NCBI GenBank assembly: GCA_963725655.1 | Contig: CAVRYY010000001.1 | Span: 1,674,001 to 1,738,000, forward strand | Direction of reading: 5' to 3' | DNA from: CAVRXT01 sp963725655 | GTDB lineage: Bacteria > Acidobacteriota > Terriglobia > Acidiferrales > UBA7541 | Length of the DNA stretch: 64,000 bases | In this document: positions 35,129 to 45,016 of the stretch, piece by piece | Position numbering within the stretch: the stretch's first letter is position 1 | Layout: each line of letters begins with the position of its first letter | Notes under the pieces: model-generated | Database searches by the model: none | The model's input: the letters and a program-made list of their open reading frames with translations, nothing else | Told to the model about the DNA's origin: nothing | Position numbers and translations under genes: made by a program

Positions 35129-36955
35129 TTATTCCTCGCCGCGACGCTTGATGCCTGAAATCTGGCCGCCGAACCGTTTCAGCATGGCCCTTACGATCGG
35201 ATCTTCTTCGAGTCGCGCTTTCACGTCCGCGATCCCCCCGCCCACAGCCGGGCGCAACGTTTCCATTTTAACACAGACCCGCAGAGGCTGGCCGATAACC
35301 TGAGTGAGCACTGTGCGCAATTTCTCCATTGGGTCGCGGGCCTGCAACATTTCGGCCAATGCGCGGTTTTCCATCGGAAAAAATAGGCGCACCTCGCCTG
35401 CGTCGATTTCCCAGCGGCTGGCTTGTTCCACCATCGAGAGCAAGAATTTTTGTCCTTGCAGCGCTGCGCGGATGGCGTCGAGTTGCACCGCTGGCAAAGC
35501 TTGGCCGCTCGATTCTTCCGCGGCGCGTCCTACGATGCGGGGTGCGGAAGACGGAATGGGAGCCGAAGACAATGTGGGTGCCGTTGCGACAACGGTCGCG
35601 CGCGCTGGCGCCGTGCCTGTTGCTGCAGGGGCCGAAGAGGAGAACGCCGCCGGAGCCGGAGAGGCGTACGCCGCCGGGGCTGCAGGAGATGATGCCGGTG
35701 CGGCGGAAACCACGGGCGCAGTGAGAAATGGCGGCGCCGATGCCACGCTCGAACTTCCGATCGCGCTACTCGCAGATTTCATCCCGCTGCGAGCCGGCGG
35801 CGGCAGCGCTGGTCGCGATCCAGGTTCGCCGCGCAACTCCGCGATCACCTCTTCCAGCGGCGCCAGGCGCTGCGCCGTGACCATTTTCAACAGACCCAAT
35901 TCCAAATGCAGGCGAGGATCGGGCTTGTGCCGCAGGTCGTCGTCGGTCCACAGCAGAATCTGGAAAAAGCGCGTCAAATCCTCTTCGGAAAATTCCGCGG
36001 CCTGTTGACCCAGCCGCTCGCGCTCATCGGGAGGGGCGGAAACCAGGTCGGAATCCGCGCCGCACACGCGCGCCATCAGCAAATTCCGGAAATGGCGAAT
36101 TGCCTCGCGGCAGAAGTGCTGCAGGTTCTGGCCTTCGGCAATCAGGCGGTGCACCAGCTTCAGCGCGTTCTCGGACGATTGGGCGCGAATGGCGGCCACC
36201 AGATCGTCGAGCACGTCTTCGGCAACCACGCCCAGCAGTTCGCGGACGGACTTGTCGGTGACTTCGTCTCCGCAGTAGGCGATGGCTTGCTCGAGCAGCG
36301 AGAGCGAATCGCGCAAACTTCCTTCCGCGGCGCGGGCCAGCACCGCCAGGGCGCCCGCATCGATCTTCAGGTTTTCGGCCTTGGCGATATTCTTAAGCGC
36401 CTCGACGATCTCGCCGAACGACAGCGCGCGGAATTGAAAGTGCTGTGCGCGTGAACGAATGGTGTCTGAAAGCTTTTCGGATGCGGTGGTGGCCAGAATG
36501 AAAATTACTTTGTCGGGCGGCTCTTCGAGAGTTTTCAGCAACGCGTTGGAAGCTTCATCGGTGAGCTGATGCGCTTCGTCGAGGATTACAACTTTGTAGT
36601 GTCCGCCGGCCGCGGCGTAGCGGACCATTTCGCGCAGTTCGCGAATTTGATCGATGCCGCGGTTTGAGGCGGCGTCGATTTCCAGAACGTCGAGAGAGTT
36701 TCCCGAGGTGATCTCCAGGCAGGACGCGCACTCGTTGCATGGCGCTGCTTCTGGGCCTTTCATGCAGTTCAGTGCTTTGGCCAGGATGCGCGCGGTGGTG
36801 GTCTTGCCCACTCCGCGGACGCCGGAAAAGATGTAGGCGTGCGCCACGCGCTGGGTGCGGATAGCGTTTTCCAGGGTGCGGGTAATATGGCGCTGGCCGA
36901 TTACGTCGCCGAATGTCTGCGGCCGCCATTTCCTTGCGATTACTTGATAACTCAT
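35129..36955 (-). CDS. dnaX: DNA polymerase III subunit gamma/tau
   Basis: 608 residues from the ATG at 36955 (MSYQVIARKWRPQTFGDVIG). Walker A is GVRGVGKT at 45-52 and the zinc module is Cys64, Cys73, Cys76 and Cys79. The AAA+ clamp-loader core runs to about 360, followed by a Pro/Ala-rich linker (about 390-480) and a conserved C-terminal domain. I saw no obvious slippery run that would give a gamma form. The SRP RNA gene lies 37 bp upstream on the same strand. Confidence 0.96.
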   Translation of the reverse strand: MSYQVIARKWRPQTFGDVIGQRHITRTLENAIRTQRVAHAYIFSGVRGVGKTTTARILAKALNCMKGPEAAPCNECASCLEITSGNSLDVLEIDAASNRGIDQIRELREMVRYAAAGGHYKVVILDEAHQLTDEASNALLKTLEEPPDKVIFILATTASEKLSDTIRSRAQHFQFRALSFGEIVEALKNIAKAENLKIDAGALAVLARAAEGSLRDSLSLLEQAIAYCGDEVTDKSVRELLGVVAEDVLDDLVAAIRAQSSENALKLVHRLIAEGQNLQHFCREAIRHFRNLLMARVCGADSDLVSAPPDERERLGQQAAEFSEEDLTRFFQILLWTDDDLRHKPDPRLHLELGLLKMVTAQRLAPLEEVIAELRGEPGSRPALPPPARSGMKSASSAIGSSSVASAPPFLTAPVVSAAPASSPAAPAAYASPAPAAFSSSAPAATGTAPARATVVATAPTLSSAPIPSSAPRIVGRAAEESSGQALPAVQLDAIRAALQGQKFLLSMVEQASRWEIDAGEVRLFFPMENRALAEMLQARDPMEKLRTVLTQVIGQPLRVCVKMETLRPAVGGGIADVKARLEEDPIVRAMLKRFGGQISGIKRRGEE

Positions 36956-36991
36956 CAGGTCCTTTGCGTTCTCGGCCGGGGAGCGATCAGA

Positions 36992-37095
<104 letters not shown>

Positions 37096-37377
37096 ACCGA
37101 GCAGCAAGCGTTCAACATGCTGCGAAAAATAAATTCGCTCGCTTGGCGAGTCTAGCATATGAAATTCTCTCACGAAAGTTGCGTCGGGAGATTCAGATCG
37201 AATGCCAAGAGCGAGGGTCGAGCGGAAAGAGCTTCTTCGAGCCGATTCGTGCTTCTCTTGGGGATGCAAATTTGGTTCGGAGTTCGCGCAACTGGGCTGC
37301 AGTTGTGCTTGCGATGGCAAGCGCTGCAGTTCCGATGCGCTTGCCATCTCGCCGCCGGGATTGGCTCCTGCGGGAAC

Positions 37378-37767
37378 CTAATGCGCGGAGTTCTCTTTAT
37401 CGGGCGTGGTGTCGCCGGCTCTCCAAATGCTCGCGGACTGCAATTTTACCGCGCCTACCAGGCGATGGTCGCCTTGGACGTCCACTCGGCGGATTTGGTA
37501 CAGCACCAGCTTGCCAACGAAAACGGTGGGGCCGTCGTGATGCACTAGCTTCACAGCCACTACCGCCTCGAATTCCAGCGGGACACGCAGGGAAAAGCGG
37601 ACGCCGCTCTCGCTGACGTCTTCGGTGGTGGTTCGTTCCGTGAAGGGCTTGCCTTGCGCGTCGATTCCGGAAACCTCAATGGGAAAATGGATCACCTGGC
37701 GCTCTTCGCGGCGCCGATTTACGCGGGTCTCTTCCGCAATTCCGGCCCAATCGGTCTTTCGCTCCAT
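37378..37767 (-). CDS. PilZ domain protein
   Basis: 129 residues from the ATG at 37767 (MERKTDWAGI). RRREERQVIHFPIEV supplies the arginine motif and TEDVSESGVRF the DxSxxG motif, so this is a normal c-di-GMP-binding PilZ domain, unlike the degenerate one at 33.9 kb. The frame continues upstream to 37923, but that part has no family character. It lies 165 bp downstream of the NtrC-type regulator on the same strand. The 282 bp between it and the SRP RNA gene shows no gene. Confidence 0.8.
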   Translation of the reverse strand: MERKTDWAGIAEETRVNRRREERQVIHFPIEVSGIDAQGKPFTERTTTEDVSESGVRFSLRVPLEFEAVVAVKLVHHDGPTVFVGKLVLYQIRRVDVQGDHRLVGAVKLQSASIWRAGDTTPDKENSAH

Positions 37768-37932
37768 TGTCCACCCCCGCGCTGCAAGAGAGTCCTCGCA
37801 CACGAATGGCCAAAATTCTAAGTTGCCGCTGTGGGATATGAGCGCTTTAACCCGCGGCACGGCGCGCTGTGTGCTGCGTAGCGCGGTGCAAGTTGGAGCA
37901 GTGCGCGCACTTGGAACAGCCACGCGATGCCT

Positions 37933-39357
37933 TCACGCAACTGAACTGTTCGAAGGCCGTTGGCGAGCTGCTCGCTTCAGATAGCGATAAAGGCTGGTGC
38001 GGCCAATCCCCAGCACTTGGGAAGCGCGCACCCGATTGCCGTTGCACATCTCGAGCACCCGTTGAATGTGAATCCGCCGGATTTCTTCGAGTGGCAGCGG
38101 TCGCCAGCCGTCTTGGGCTGAGCCGCTGCGCCCGCGAGGCTTCTGCAGATGCACCGGCAGATCGTTGATGTCGATGAAGTCGTTGGTTGTGGTGAGCGCC
38201 GCACTGGAAATGACGTTCTCCAGTTCGCGAACGTTTCCCGGCCAATCGTGCTGGAGCAAGACGATCTGTGCGCGCCGCGAAAGCCCGTGCAGGATCTTGC
38301 CGTATGCGTCGCTGTATTTTTTCAGGAAGTGCTGCACCAGCAGAGGAATATCCTCCGGCCGCTCGGTGAGGCCCGGGACGCGAATTTCCACCGCGCCGAT
38401 GCGGTAGAAAAGGTCCTCCCGAAAACGGCCGGCAAGAACCTCCGCTCGCAAGTCGCGATGGGTGGCGGCGATCATGCGCACGTTGACGGTCTTTACCTCG
38501 GGAGAGCCCACCCGTTGAATCTCGCGGTTCTGCGTAACGCGCAGCAGCTTGGACTGCATCGACAGCGAAGTCTCGCCGATTTCATCCAGGAAAACCGTCC
38601 CTTCGTTGGCGTATTCGAACAACCCGGCGCGAGTATCCGAGGCGCCCGTAAACGAGCCGCGCACGTGGCCGAAAAGCTGGCTTTCCAGCAGGGTATCCAC
38701 GATCGCCGAGCAGTTGCACACCGCAAAGCGTTGCTGCGCGACTGGGCTCATCTGATGTAGCGCGCGCGCCACCAGTTCCTTGCCCGAACCGGTGGGACCG
38801 GTGATCAGCACCGTGGTGAAATGGCGCGCGACTTTCTGGGCCATGTCGAACATTTCGAGCATCGCCGGGCTCTTGCCGATAATCCCATGAAAGCGGAGGT
38901 TCGAAAGAAGCTGGTCCTGAAGCTCGCGCACCTGAGAGCGAGTCGCGAGGCGCTCGGTCAGCTGGTCCAGCGTCTGGGAAAGGCGCGCGTAGTCGATGGG
39001 TTTGCGGATGAAGTCATGAGCGCCGCGCTTCACCGCGTCGATGGCGGCATCCACCGAATATTCTTGCGCCACTAGGATCACCCATATGCCTGGATCGAAA
39101 TGGAGCGCTCGGTCGAGCAGCGCGAATCCGCTCATCTCCGGCGTCTCGACATCCGCCAGCAGCACCCGGCAAGAACCCACCCGAACCTTTTCCAGTGCTT
39201 CCTGCACGCTGCACGTGCCTTCGATGGCGTAGCCGGCTTTGTCCAACTGCGACACCGTTTGTTGGACCGGATCGGATTCGCTTCCGACCACGCAAATAGA
39301 TAGTTCCCGTCGACCAATATTAGCTGTTGGACTTTCCACGGTAGTTGGCATAGGCAT
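37933..39357 (-). CDS. Sigma-54-dependent NtrC-family response regulator
   Basis: 474 residues: receiver domain (about 18-135), AAA+ domain (about 160-395; Walker A GPTGSGKE, Walker B TVFLDEIGE, GSFTGA loop for sigma-54 contact) and a C-terminal Fis-type helix (RASQVLGIGRTSLYRYLK). The receiver keeps Asp69 and Lys119 but has GSESD where the acidic pair sits and Ala at the Thr/Ser position, so phospho-switching may be weak or absent. The GAFTGA loop has Ser for Ala. No histidine kinase is adjacent. A second ATG two codons in is equally possible. Confidence 0.92.
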   Translation of the reverse strand: MPMPTTVESPTANIGRRELSICVVGSESDPVQQTVSQLDKAGYAIEGTCSVQEALEKVRVGSCRVLLADVETPEMSGFALLDRALHFDPGIWVILVAQEYSVDAAIDAVKRGAHDFIRKPIDYARLSQTLDQLTERLATRSQVRELQDQLLSNLRFHGIIGKSPAMLEMFDMAQKVARHFTTVLITGPTGSGKELVARALHQMSPVAQQRFAVCNCSAIVDTLLESQLFGHVRGSFTGASDTRAGLFEYANEGTVFLDEIGETSLSMQSKLLRVTQNREIQRVGSPEVKTVNVRMIAATHRDLRAEVLAGRFREDLFYRIGAVEIRVPGLTERPEDIPLLVQHFLKKYSDAYGKILHGLSRRAQIVLLQHDWPGNVRELENVISSAALTTTNDFIDINDLPVHLQKPRGRSGSAQDGWRPLPLEEIRRIHIQRVLEMCNGNRVRASQVLGIGRTSLYRYLKRAARQRPSNSSVA

Positions 39358-39628
39358 GGAATACTAGGCAAGGGTAGTGCCACATCGCCACCCATGTGTT
39401 CCGAATCAAAAGGGTATCTGCGCGGTGGGGGACCAATTCGCGCCGGGGGGCTAAACCACTTGCTTTAGAGCGATTAGCGCAGATTGAAATATTGAGAGAG
39501 GGAAGGTATGAATTGTGTCGCGCCCCAGAAACGTTTTCGCCGGTTGGCCTGCTCGTTCCGAACTGGAACCGGCGTATCAAAGCCGAACCACTTCGGCCGC
39601 CCTTGCTTGCTTCGGAGCGACTCTCGCG

Positions 39629-39958
39629 TTATTGCGTTCGCTGCGCGATCAACCGATTCAACGACAACGGGGGACGAGGGCGTGCCTGCTCCAGCACCAC
39701 GCGAATCAGACCTCGCGCATCGCGCGTTCCTACCTGCATCACGTAGTAGGCGATCGGGTAGGTGTGGTGGGTGGAAAGTGGCTGCAACAGCCGGATGAAA
39801 ACCACGCTGCCTTGCTTAAGCACATTTTGAACGCAAGCCTCCTTGCCGCCATCGGGATCCCATGTCAGGTCGGCCCTCTCGACGAAGAAGCTCTCTCCGC
39901 TGTCCCAGCCGGATATCTCTACGCGGAAGCTGCTGCTCTCCAGATTTTCCCAATCCAT
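39629..39958 (-). CDS. Small hypothetical protein (109 aa)
   Basis: Starts at the ATG at 39958 (MDWENLESSSFRVEISGWD). It is a beta-rich small soluble protein with a DSGESFFVERADLTW segment and a basic C-terminus. No family is recognised; the pattern of strands hints at a PilZ-like or OB-like barrel, but no motif supports that. The 271 bp between it and the NtrC-type gene shows nothing convincing. Confidence 0.5.
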   Translation of the reverse strand: MDWENLESSSFRVEISGWDSGESFFVERADLTWDPDGGKEACVQNVLKQGSVVFIRLLQPLSTHHTYPIAYYVMQVGTRDARGLIRVVLEQARPRPPLSLNRLIAQRTQ

Positions 39959-40132
39959 TGGATGAACCTCCAGCTTGGGAATAGCAGAAGGAATGCCAAA
40001 CCGAGCCCCTGGCGGTGTTCTTGCCGAAGGACTTAGGCGATCACGACGCAGCGGAATGCTGCGCGAGTGTGCCACCGCATCGGCATGTGCTGGTTTGAAC
40101 CGTATCGCCGCGTGCGTTGTTCGGCGTCACAG

Positions 40133-40834
40133 CTACGAGTAATGCGATCCGGGGTAGAGCAAATTGAGAGCGAACAGAAAGATGTATGGGAATATTTTGT
40201 CGTACACGAACCACGCCAAGAGCATGCCCACCATTCCAAATCCACTTCGGCTCCAACTGAAGTATTTCACCGCGACTTCGTCGCTCATTAGCACCGCGAT
40301 CCCGTTGGACCCATCCAGCGGAGGGACCGGGATCAGGTTGAACGTCCCGAGTAAGAGGTTCAGGACGTAGAAGATGCTGAGAAAGGTGGCAGCGAAGCCG
40401 GCAGCTCCCGGCACGGAGGCTTCGGTCATGTGCGTGAAAGTTGCGCGGATTGGCTCATGGAACACGCCGAGGAGCATACCGAGCCGGATCGCCAATCCGG
40501 ACAGCAGGAACAGAGTGAAGTTGGCCGCAGGTCCGGCGAGGGCCATCCAGGCAGCGCGGCGGGGATGCCGCGCCTGCCAGTCCGGATCGTAAGGGGCGCT
40601 GGCCCAGCCGATCATCCAGTGCATCCAGAAGTAAGAAACGATGGGAACGATAACCGTGCCCAATGGTTCGCGGCGGATGTGCGGCAGGGGATTAAGCGAA
40701 ACCTGCCCGCCATGAGATGCGGTAGGATCACCGCCCCACTTGGCGGCCAAGGCGTGCGCGCCTTCGTGGCAAGTGGTGGAGAAAAGAAAGACGATGTACC
40801 AAATCAGACCGAGGATCAGAAATTGGGCATCCAT
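40133..40834 (-). CDS. Site-2 protease family (M50) membrane metalloprotease
   Basis: 233 residues from the ATG at 40834. The zinc motif HEGAH (23-27) lies in the first membrane helix and the third ligand in NLIPVPPLDGS near residue 170, as in the FpvI/YwhC-type small S2P branch without PDZ domain. Five to six hydrophobic helices are present. It probably cleaves membrane proteins within the bilayer; the substrate is unknown. Confidence 0.87.
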   Translation of the reverse strand: MDAQFLILGLIWYIVFLFSTTCHEGAHALAAKWGGDPTASHGGQVSLNPLPHIRREPLGTVIVPIVSYFWMHWMIGWASAPYDPDWQARHPRRAAWMALAGPAANFTLFLLSGLAIRLGMLLGVFHEPIRATFTHMTEASVPGAAGFAATFLSIFYVLNLLLGTFNLIPVPPLDGSNGIAVLMSDEVAVKYFSWSRSGFGMVGMLLAWFVYDKIFPYIFLFALNLLYPGSHYS

Positions 40835-41135
40835 GCGCGACGGCAAGACTAGTGGCTTAAACCGAATTGCGCAACTGTTTCTGTGGCCGCGGCGCTATGG
40901 GGCCACGGCGGATCCAAGTTCAAGGGATGGCTCTGTGCGAGGTGGCTAGGCGGGCGGCTCTTCGGCGGTGGGATCGCCGTGCTGTTCGCGGCCTACTTTG
41001 CCGTCGTATTTCTTGGCGGTCTTGAAGAGTTCGAAGCGGCCGTCGGCGGCCAGTTCGCGGGAACGCTCGCGGCATGAACGATCCGCTTTGGAGCGCGTCC
41101 GCCGCGCGCATAAACGCGACGGACGCGCCCGCTAC
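40835..41135. other. 301-bp stretch without a convincing gene
   Basis: No ORF with a start and family signal. On the minus strand, about 41,110-40,945 reads as a charged, protein-like text (RSRELAADGRFELFKTAKKY, then GKVGREQHGDPTAEEPP and a stop) but has no ATG, GTG or TTG in frame after the preceding stop. It may be the remnant of a small gene. Confidence 0.35.
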
Positions 41136-42680
41136 TTACTGTGGCTGTTGAGCGGGGGGCTGCTGTGCTGGCGTCCCACCGATCTTGGTGCCAATCACTT
41201 CGCCGGAGATTACGATTTCCACGCGACGGTTCTTTTGGCGTCCGTCCGCGGTGCTGTTGTCCGCCACGGGGCGGCTCATGCCGTAGCCGGTGGTGGTGAT
41301 CGTTCCCGGATCCAGGCCTTGGACGATCAGGTATGCTTTGACGGCCCCGGCGCGATTCTCCGAAAGAGTCTGATTGATGGTTTCGCTTCCCACGTTGTCG
41401 GTGTACCCCTCGATGGAGAGGAACAATCCTGGGTGGGCCAGCACGATGCCGGACAGCTTGGCGAGGCGCTCTCGGGCTTCGGGACGCAGATCGAACTTCC
41501 CGAAAGCAAAGAGGACGTCTCCCAGGTTGACCACCAGGCCGCGCTCGGTGTCTCGCGTTTCCAGGATTCGATTGAATTGCTCGAGCAATTGCGCGCGCAA
41601 CTGTTCTTTCTCTTGCTCGGCCTTCAGGGCCGCTTGCCGCGCCTGCTCGGCCTGAGCTTGGGCCTGCGCTTGGCTGGCTTGCGCCGCCTGGGCCTGGGCC
41701 TGCGATGCCGCCGCTTGTGCCTGAGCTTCGGCGCGAGCTTGAGCGTCCTTGGCCGCCTGAACTTCAGCGACCAAACGCTGCTTATCGGCTTCGGCGCGGG
41801 CTTGTGCTTCGGATTCCTGCGCGGCTTTGGCTTGCGCTTCGCGATCCGCGGCGGACTGGCGTTCGTTGGCCAGGCGTTCGTCCTGTTGGCGCTTTACGCT
41901 GATGGTGATCGAGTCTTCAAAACCCTGCACCGCCTCGCGTGCCGCCGTGGGTACCGCTTTTCTCTGCTTACGCTTTTGGTAGTCTTCCGCGCGATTCAGC
42001 GAGTCCATCGCCTTAGCCCACGACTCGGTGGCGTATTTATCGCCGCCGCGGAGCTGTGCGATGCGCATGGCATTGCGCGCCTGCAGCAAATCGAGCGGTA
42101 CATCCCCGCTGACGGAAAGTGGCGGCAAATTCAGGGTGGCGTAGTGCGCGCGAGGCAGCAATTCGAATTTCGCTTGCACCGCGCTCACTTGGCCCTTGGT
42201 ATCTTCGCGGACCACGCTTTCGAGCACCACCGATTCGCTGGCGACGGTGACCGCGAAGTACGGCTCGGCGGTGACGATCAACCCAAACGTCTGCAGCCGC
42301 GTGGTGGTGATCAGCTTCGCTTTCTTACCATCCAGGATGAGTTGGCCCAGGTTGTTCGGGCGGCCTTCCGGTGTGATCGCCCACAGGACGTAGGTCAGAT
42401 AGGCCGAACCAAATTGCCCCGCCGGCGACATGTTATCGAAACTCGCTTCGATGTGGATACCGTCGGACTTGCTCTCGATCCTGGCCTCGCCCTTTGCTTG
42501 AGGAAGCAGCGCGGTGCCCCGGAAGTCGACGTGCGTGGATCCCTTGGCCTGGAAGTTTACGGCCTGGATCGTGCGCGACACATTAATATTGATTACCTGC
42601 TGGTCCTGCCCGGAATCCTGCGCGCGAACCATGCCCGCAGTCAGGATTAAAACGATCGCAACAAAAACAAATTTACGCAT
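41136..42680 (-). CDS. OmpA-family protein with Ala/Gln-rich coiled coil
   Basis: 514 residues from the ATG at 42680, preceded by AGAGGAAA. A signal peptide (KFVFVAIVLILTAGMVRAQ) is followed by a ~200-residue globular region, a long Ala/Gln/Glu coiled coil (about 245-370) and an OmpA peptidoglycan-binding domain (about 380-500: SIEGYTDNVGSE, then QKNRRVEIVI). It probably links outer membrane and cell wall. A Gln/Pro tail ends it. The coiled coil makes the length unusual for the family. Confidence 0.87.
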   Translation of the reverse strand: MRKFVFVAIVLILTAGMVRAQDSGQDQQVININVSRTIQAVNFQAKGSTHVDFRGTALLPQAKGEARIESKSDGIHIEASFDNMSPAGQFGSAYLTYVLWAITPEGRPNNLGQLILDGKKAKLITTTRLQTFGLIVTAEPYFAVTVASESVVLESVVREDTKGQVSAVQAKFELLPRAHYATLNLPPLSVSGDVPLDLLQARNAMRIAQLRGGDKYATESWAKAMDSLNRAEDYQKRKQRKAVPTAAREAVQGFEDSITISVKRQQDERLANERQSAADREAQAKAAQESEAQARAEADKQRLVAEVQAAKDAQARAEAQAQAAASQAQAQAAQASQAQAQAQAEQARQAALKAEQEKEQLRAQLLEQFNRILETRDTERGLVVNLGDVLFAFGKFDLRPEARERLAKLSGIVLAHPGLFLSIEGYTDNVGSETINQTLSENRAGAVKAYLIVQGLDPGTITTTGYGMSRPVADNSTADGRQKNRRVEIVISGEVIGTKIGGTPAQQPPAQQPQ

Positions 42681-42918
42681 GTAGTTTCCTCTTTTCAGAT
42701 GCCGACCCACTGTCGGGAGCGAGCGAATGATGACCTGCGATTGCAGCCTAAACGAATAGCAGACTGGCCAAAGTAAGTCTATACCGTGATTTACCGGATG
42801 TGTACGGTAGAGAACGTTGGACGGAATGGCGCACTCCACGTGTGCCATTTAAGACAGCCGCATTTGATTCCGCAAATGAAGCGGCGTCTCGGCGTTCCGG
42901 AATCTGGCCTGGATTTGG

Positions 42919-45000
42919 TTACGGAGCCACGCCCAGTGCGGCATCCAGCTCCGCCGGTTTATAAAGGACGCCGTCCTTCACCACTAGCGCCGTCTTTCTT
43001 ATGTCGCTGATATTGGCCGTCGGATCGCCATCCACCAGCGTGAGATCGGCCAGTTTGCCGGGGGCGACCGAACCAAGATCGCCGTCCAACTTCATGATGC
43101 GCGCCGCGTTGAGGGTGGCATCCTGCAGAACTTTGTTGGCGGGGATGCCAAGCTGCACGTCGAGTTCGAGTTCGCGGTGAAGTGCGAAGCCCGCCATCGA
43201 GTCCGTTCCGTCTTCGATGGGAATTCCAGCGCGATACATCATGCCAATCAACGCCATCATCTTCTGGAACGACTGCGCATAGCGCTGCTCCATTCCCGCA
43301 GGCGGCGTCAGCGCGCTCGACATCAGCCCGCGCCGAACCTGCGGAGGGAGTCGCCCGGCGATTGGCTGAAAACCCCGAGGAATTTTCCCAGCGCCAGGTA
43401 CGTACATGTCCTCGAAGATGCTGAGCGTTGGGTCCAGCACGGTGTGATGATCCTGCAGCAGCTTGACGAACGCCAGCACTTGCGGGGAATTGAGGTCGAG
43501 ATCGGCGGCGCTCTTGGCTGGCTCGGTAAGGCGGGCGCCGGTGTTGGTGTTCTTCACCTCGGGTGTGAAATTCAGGGTGAGAAAGTTGACGTGCTGGATC
43601 TCGTCGTAGCCGAGCTCCACGCATTGCGCCGCAGTCATCTCCGCGGGGATGTGGCCGCTGACGCGCAGCCCCAGCTTGTGCGCCTCCTGGATGATGATCG
43701 GCACCAGTTCGGGTTTCACCGAGCTGTAGATCTTGATCTGGACGTAGCCGAGGCGTTTGTAATTGTCGACCGCGGCGCGAGCCTCGTCTCCGGTCGAGAC
43801 CAGGACTTTGGTCGGCCCCTGGTACGGGCCAGGACTGTCGATGATGCCGGCCAGGACAATACGCGTACCGATCTCTTGCCCATCCTCGATGCGCTTGCGG
43901 CGGGCCAGCAGCGAGTCGGTATCGTTGGCGAGGTCGCGGACCGTGGTGACGCCGGCCGCGAGGTTCAGCAGACCATCGTTTTCGGCGACGTGGGCGTGCA
44001 TGTCCCACAGGCCTGGCAGCAGCGTCTTGTGCGCGGCGTCGATGATTTCCGCACCGGCGGGGGCAGTGACTTTGTCGGACGGCCCGACGGCGCGGATGCG
44101 GTCGCCGGACACCACCACGGTTTGGTCTTTCAAAATTTGCGCTGACTCGGCATCGAAAAGATTGGCGTGGGTAAACACGATGCCTTGCGGCGCTCGGTGC
44201 GCTAGCTTTTCGGCAAGCTCGGCCGCGCGGGCATGCACCGCCTGATCCTGCACCGCCTGCATCTGCTTCGCCGTCGCTTCCCAGCCTTCCGGGATCACGG
44301 TTAACGATGCATCCACGCTGGCGAAGAAACCGCGCCGGTCATCCAGCCAAATGTATGTCGGCGAGAAGTCCAGCCCGGTGATGGCGTACAGGGTGACGTG
44401 CTTTTTCTGGCCGGCGCCTTCGAGGTCGAGTTGCGCGACCCGGTTAATCCTGGCTTCGCCTTCCGGGAGCAACCCGACCTGCCCTCCGTTCCCAATCGCT
44501 GCTCGTGCCAGCAGGCCGAGCTCCGCGGGCGCGCCGTTGATCGAGACATATACCGCAGGCGCTTGTAGTTTCCTCTCGCCTTCTTCGAGTTCGCTCTTCC
44601 AACGAGCCGTGCCGGCCTCAAACGTGTAGGTTTCGTGAACCGCCGATTTCAGGTAATCATTGCCTTCCACCGTTTCGGCTATCGGCAAGCCTTTGGCATC
44701 CAGCTTCACAATGCTGGTGGTCTTAGGTCCGCGGCCGCGATCGTTGAATTGAAAAAAAATGTGCAGGCTGCCGTCCGGCGCGGTCCACACCGCCTGCTGC
44801 CCCGCGGAATTTCCCATAAGCATTACCGCATAGCGATCGGCGCTGCCGGGGACGTCCGCCGGGAGCGGTGGCACGGCGCTCGGTAATCCCTTGGGGGTTT
44901 GCGACCAGCAGGTGACGCCGTAGCACGTGAAAATGGCGAGCACGCTCGCGAGAGCTGCGTAGGTGTTATTACGCGCGAACGTTTTCTTGTTGCGCATCAC
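42919..45000 (-). CDS. Secreted amidohydrolase family protein
   Basis: 693 residues. An N-terminal membrane/signal segment (YAALASVLAIFTCYG), a ~260-residue extra N-terminal domain, then an imidazolonepropionase-like amidohydrolase domain: LPGLWDMHAHV holds the HxH metal pair, with QIKIYSS, VSGHIPA and IEDGTDSM further on. The substrate is unknown; extracellular relatives act on peptides and prolyl compounds. It lies 16 bp downstream of the M19-like gene in the same direction, so the two are probably cotranscribed. Confidence 0.86.
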   Translation of the reverse strand: MMRNKKTFARNNTYAALASVLAIFTCYGVTCWSQTPKGLPSAVPPLPADVPGSADRYAVMLMGNSAGQQAVWTAPDGSLHIFFQFNDRGRGPKTTSIVKLDAKGLPIAETVEGNDYLKSAVHETYTFEAGTARWKSELEEGERKLQAPAVYVSINGAPAELGLLARAAIGNGGQVGLLPEGEARINRVAQLDLEGAGQKKHVTLYAITGLDFSPTYIWLDDRRGFFASVDASLTVIPEGWEATAKQMQAVQDQAVHARAAELAEKLAHRAPQGIVFTHANLFDAESAQILKDQTVVVSGDRIRAVGPSDKVTAPAGAEIIDAAHKTLLPGLWDMHAHVAENDGLLNLAAGVTTVRDLANDTDSLLARRKRIEDGQEIGTRIVLAGIIDSPGPYQGPTKVLVSTGDEARAAVDNYKRLGYVQIKIYSSVKPELVPIIIQEAHKLGLRVSGHIPAEMTAAQCVELGYDEIQHVNFLTLNFTPEVKNTNTGARLTEPAKSAADLDLNSPQVLAFVKLLQDHHTVLDPTLSIFEDMYVPGAGKIPRGFQPIAGRLPPQVRRGLMSSALTPPAGMEQRYAQSFQKMMALIGMMYRAGIPIEDGTDSMAGFALHRELELDVQLGIPANKVLQDATLNAARIMKLDGDLGSVAPGKLADLTLVDGDPTANISDIRKTALVVKDGVLYKPAELDAALGVAP

Positions 45001-45016
45001 AGAAATGCCTCCCCTT

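Noticed and set aside
40920..41111. 63-codon minus-strand ORF starting MRAADALQSG
   Set aside because: Arg-rich text typical of a shadow frame; another frame on the same strand looks more protein-like but lacks a start.
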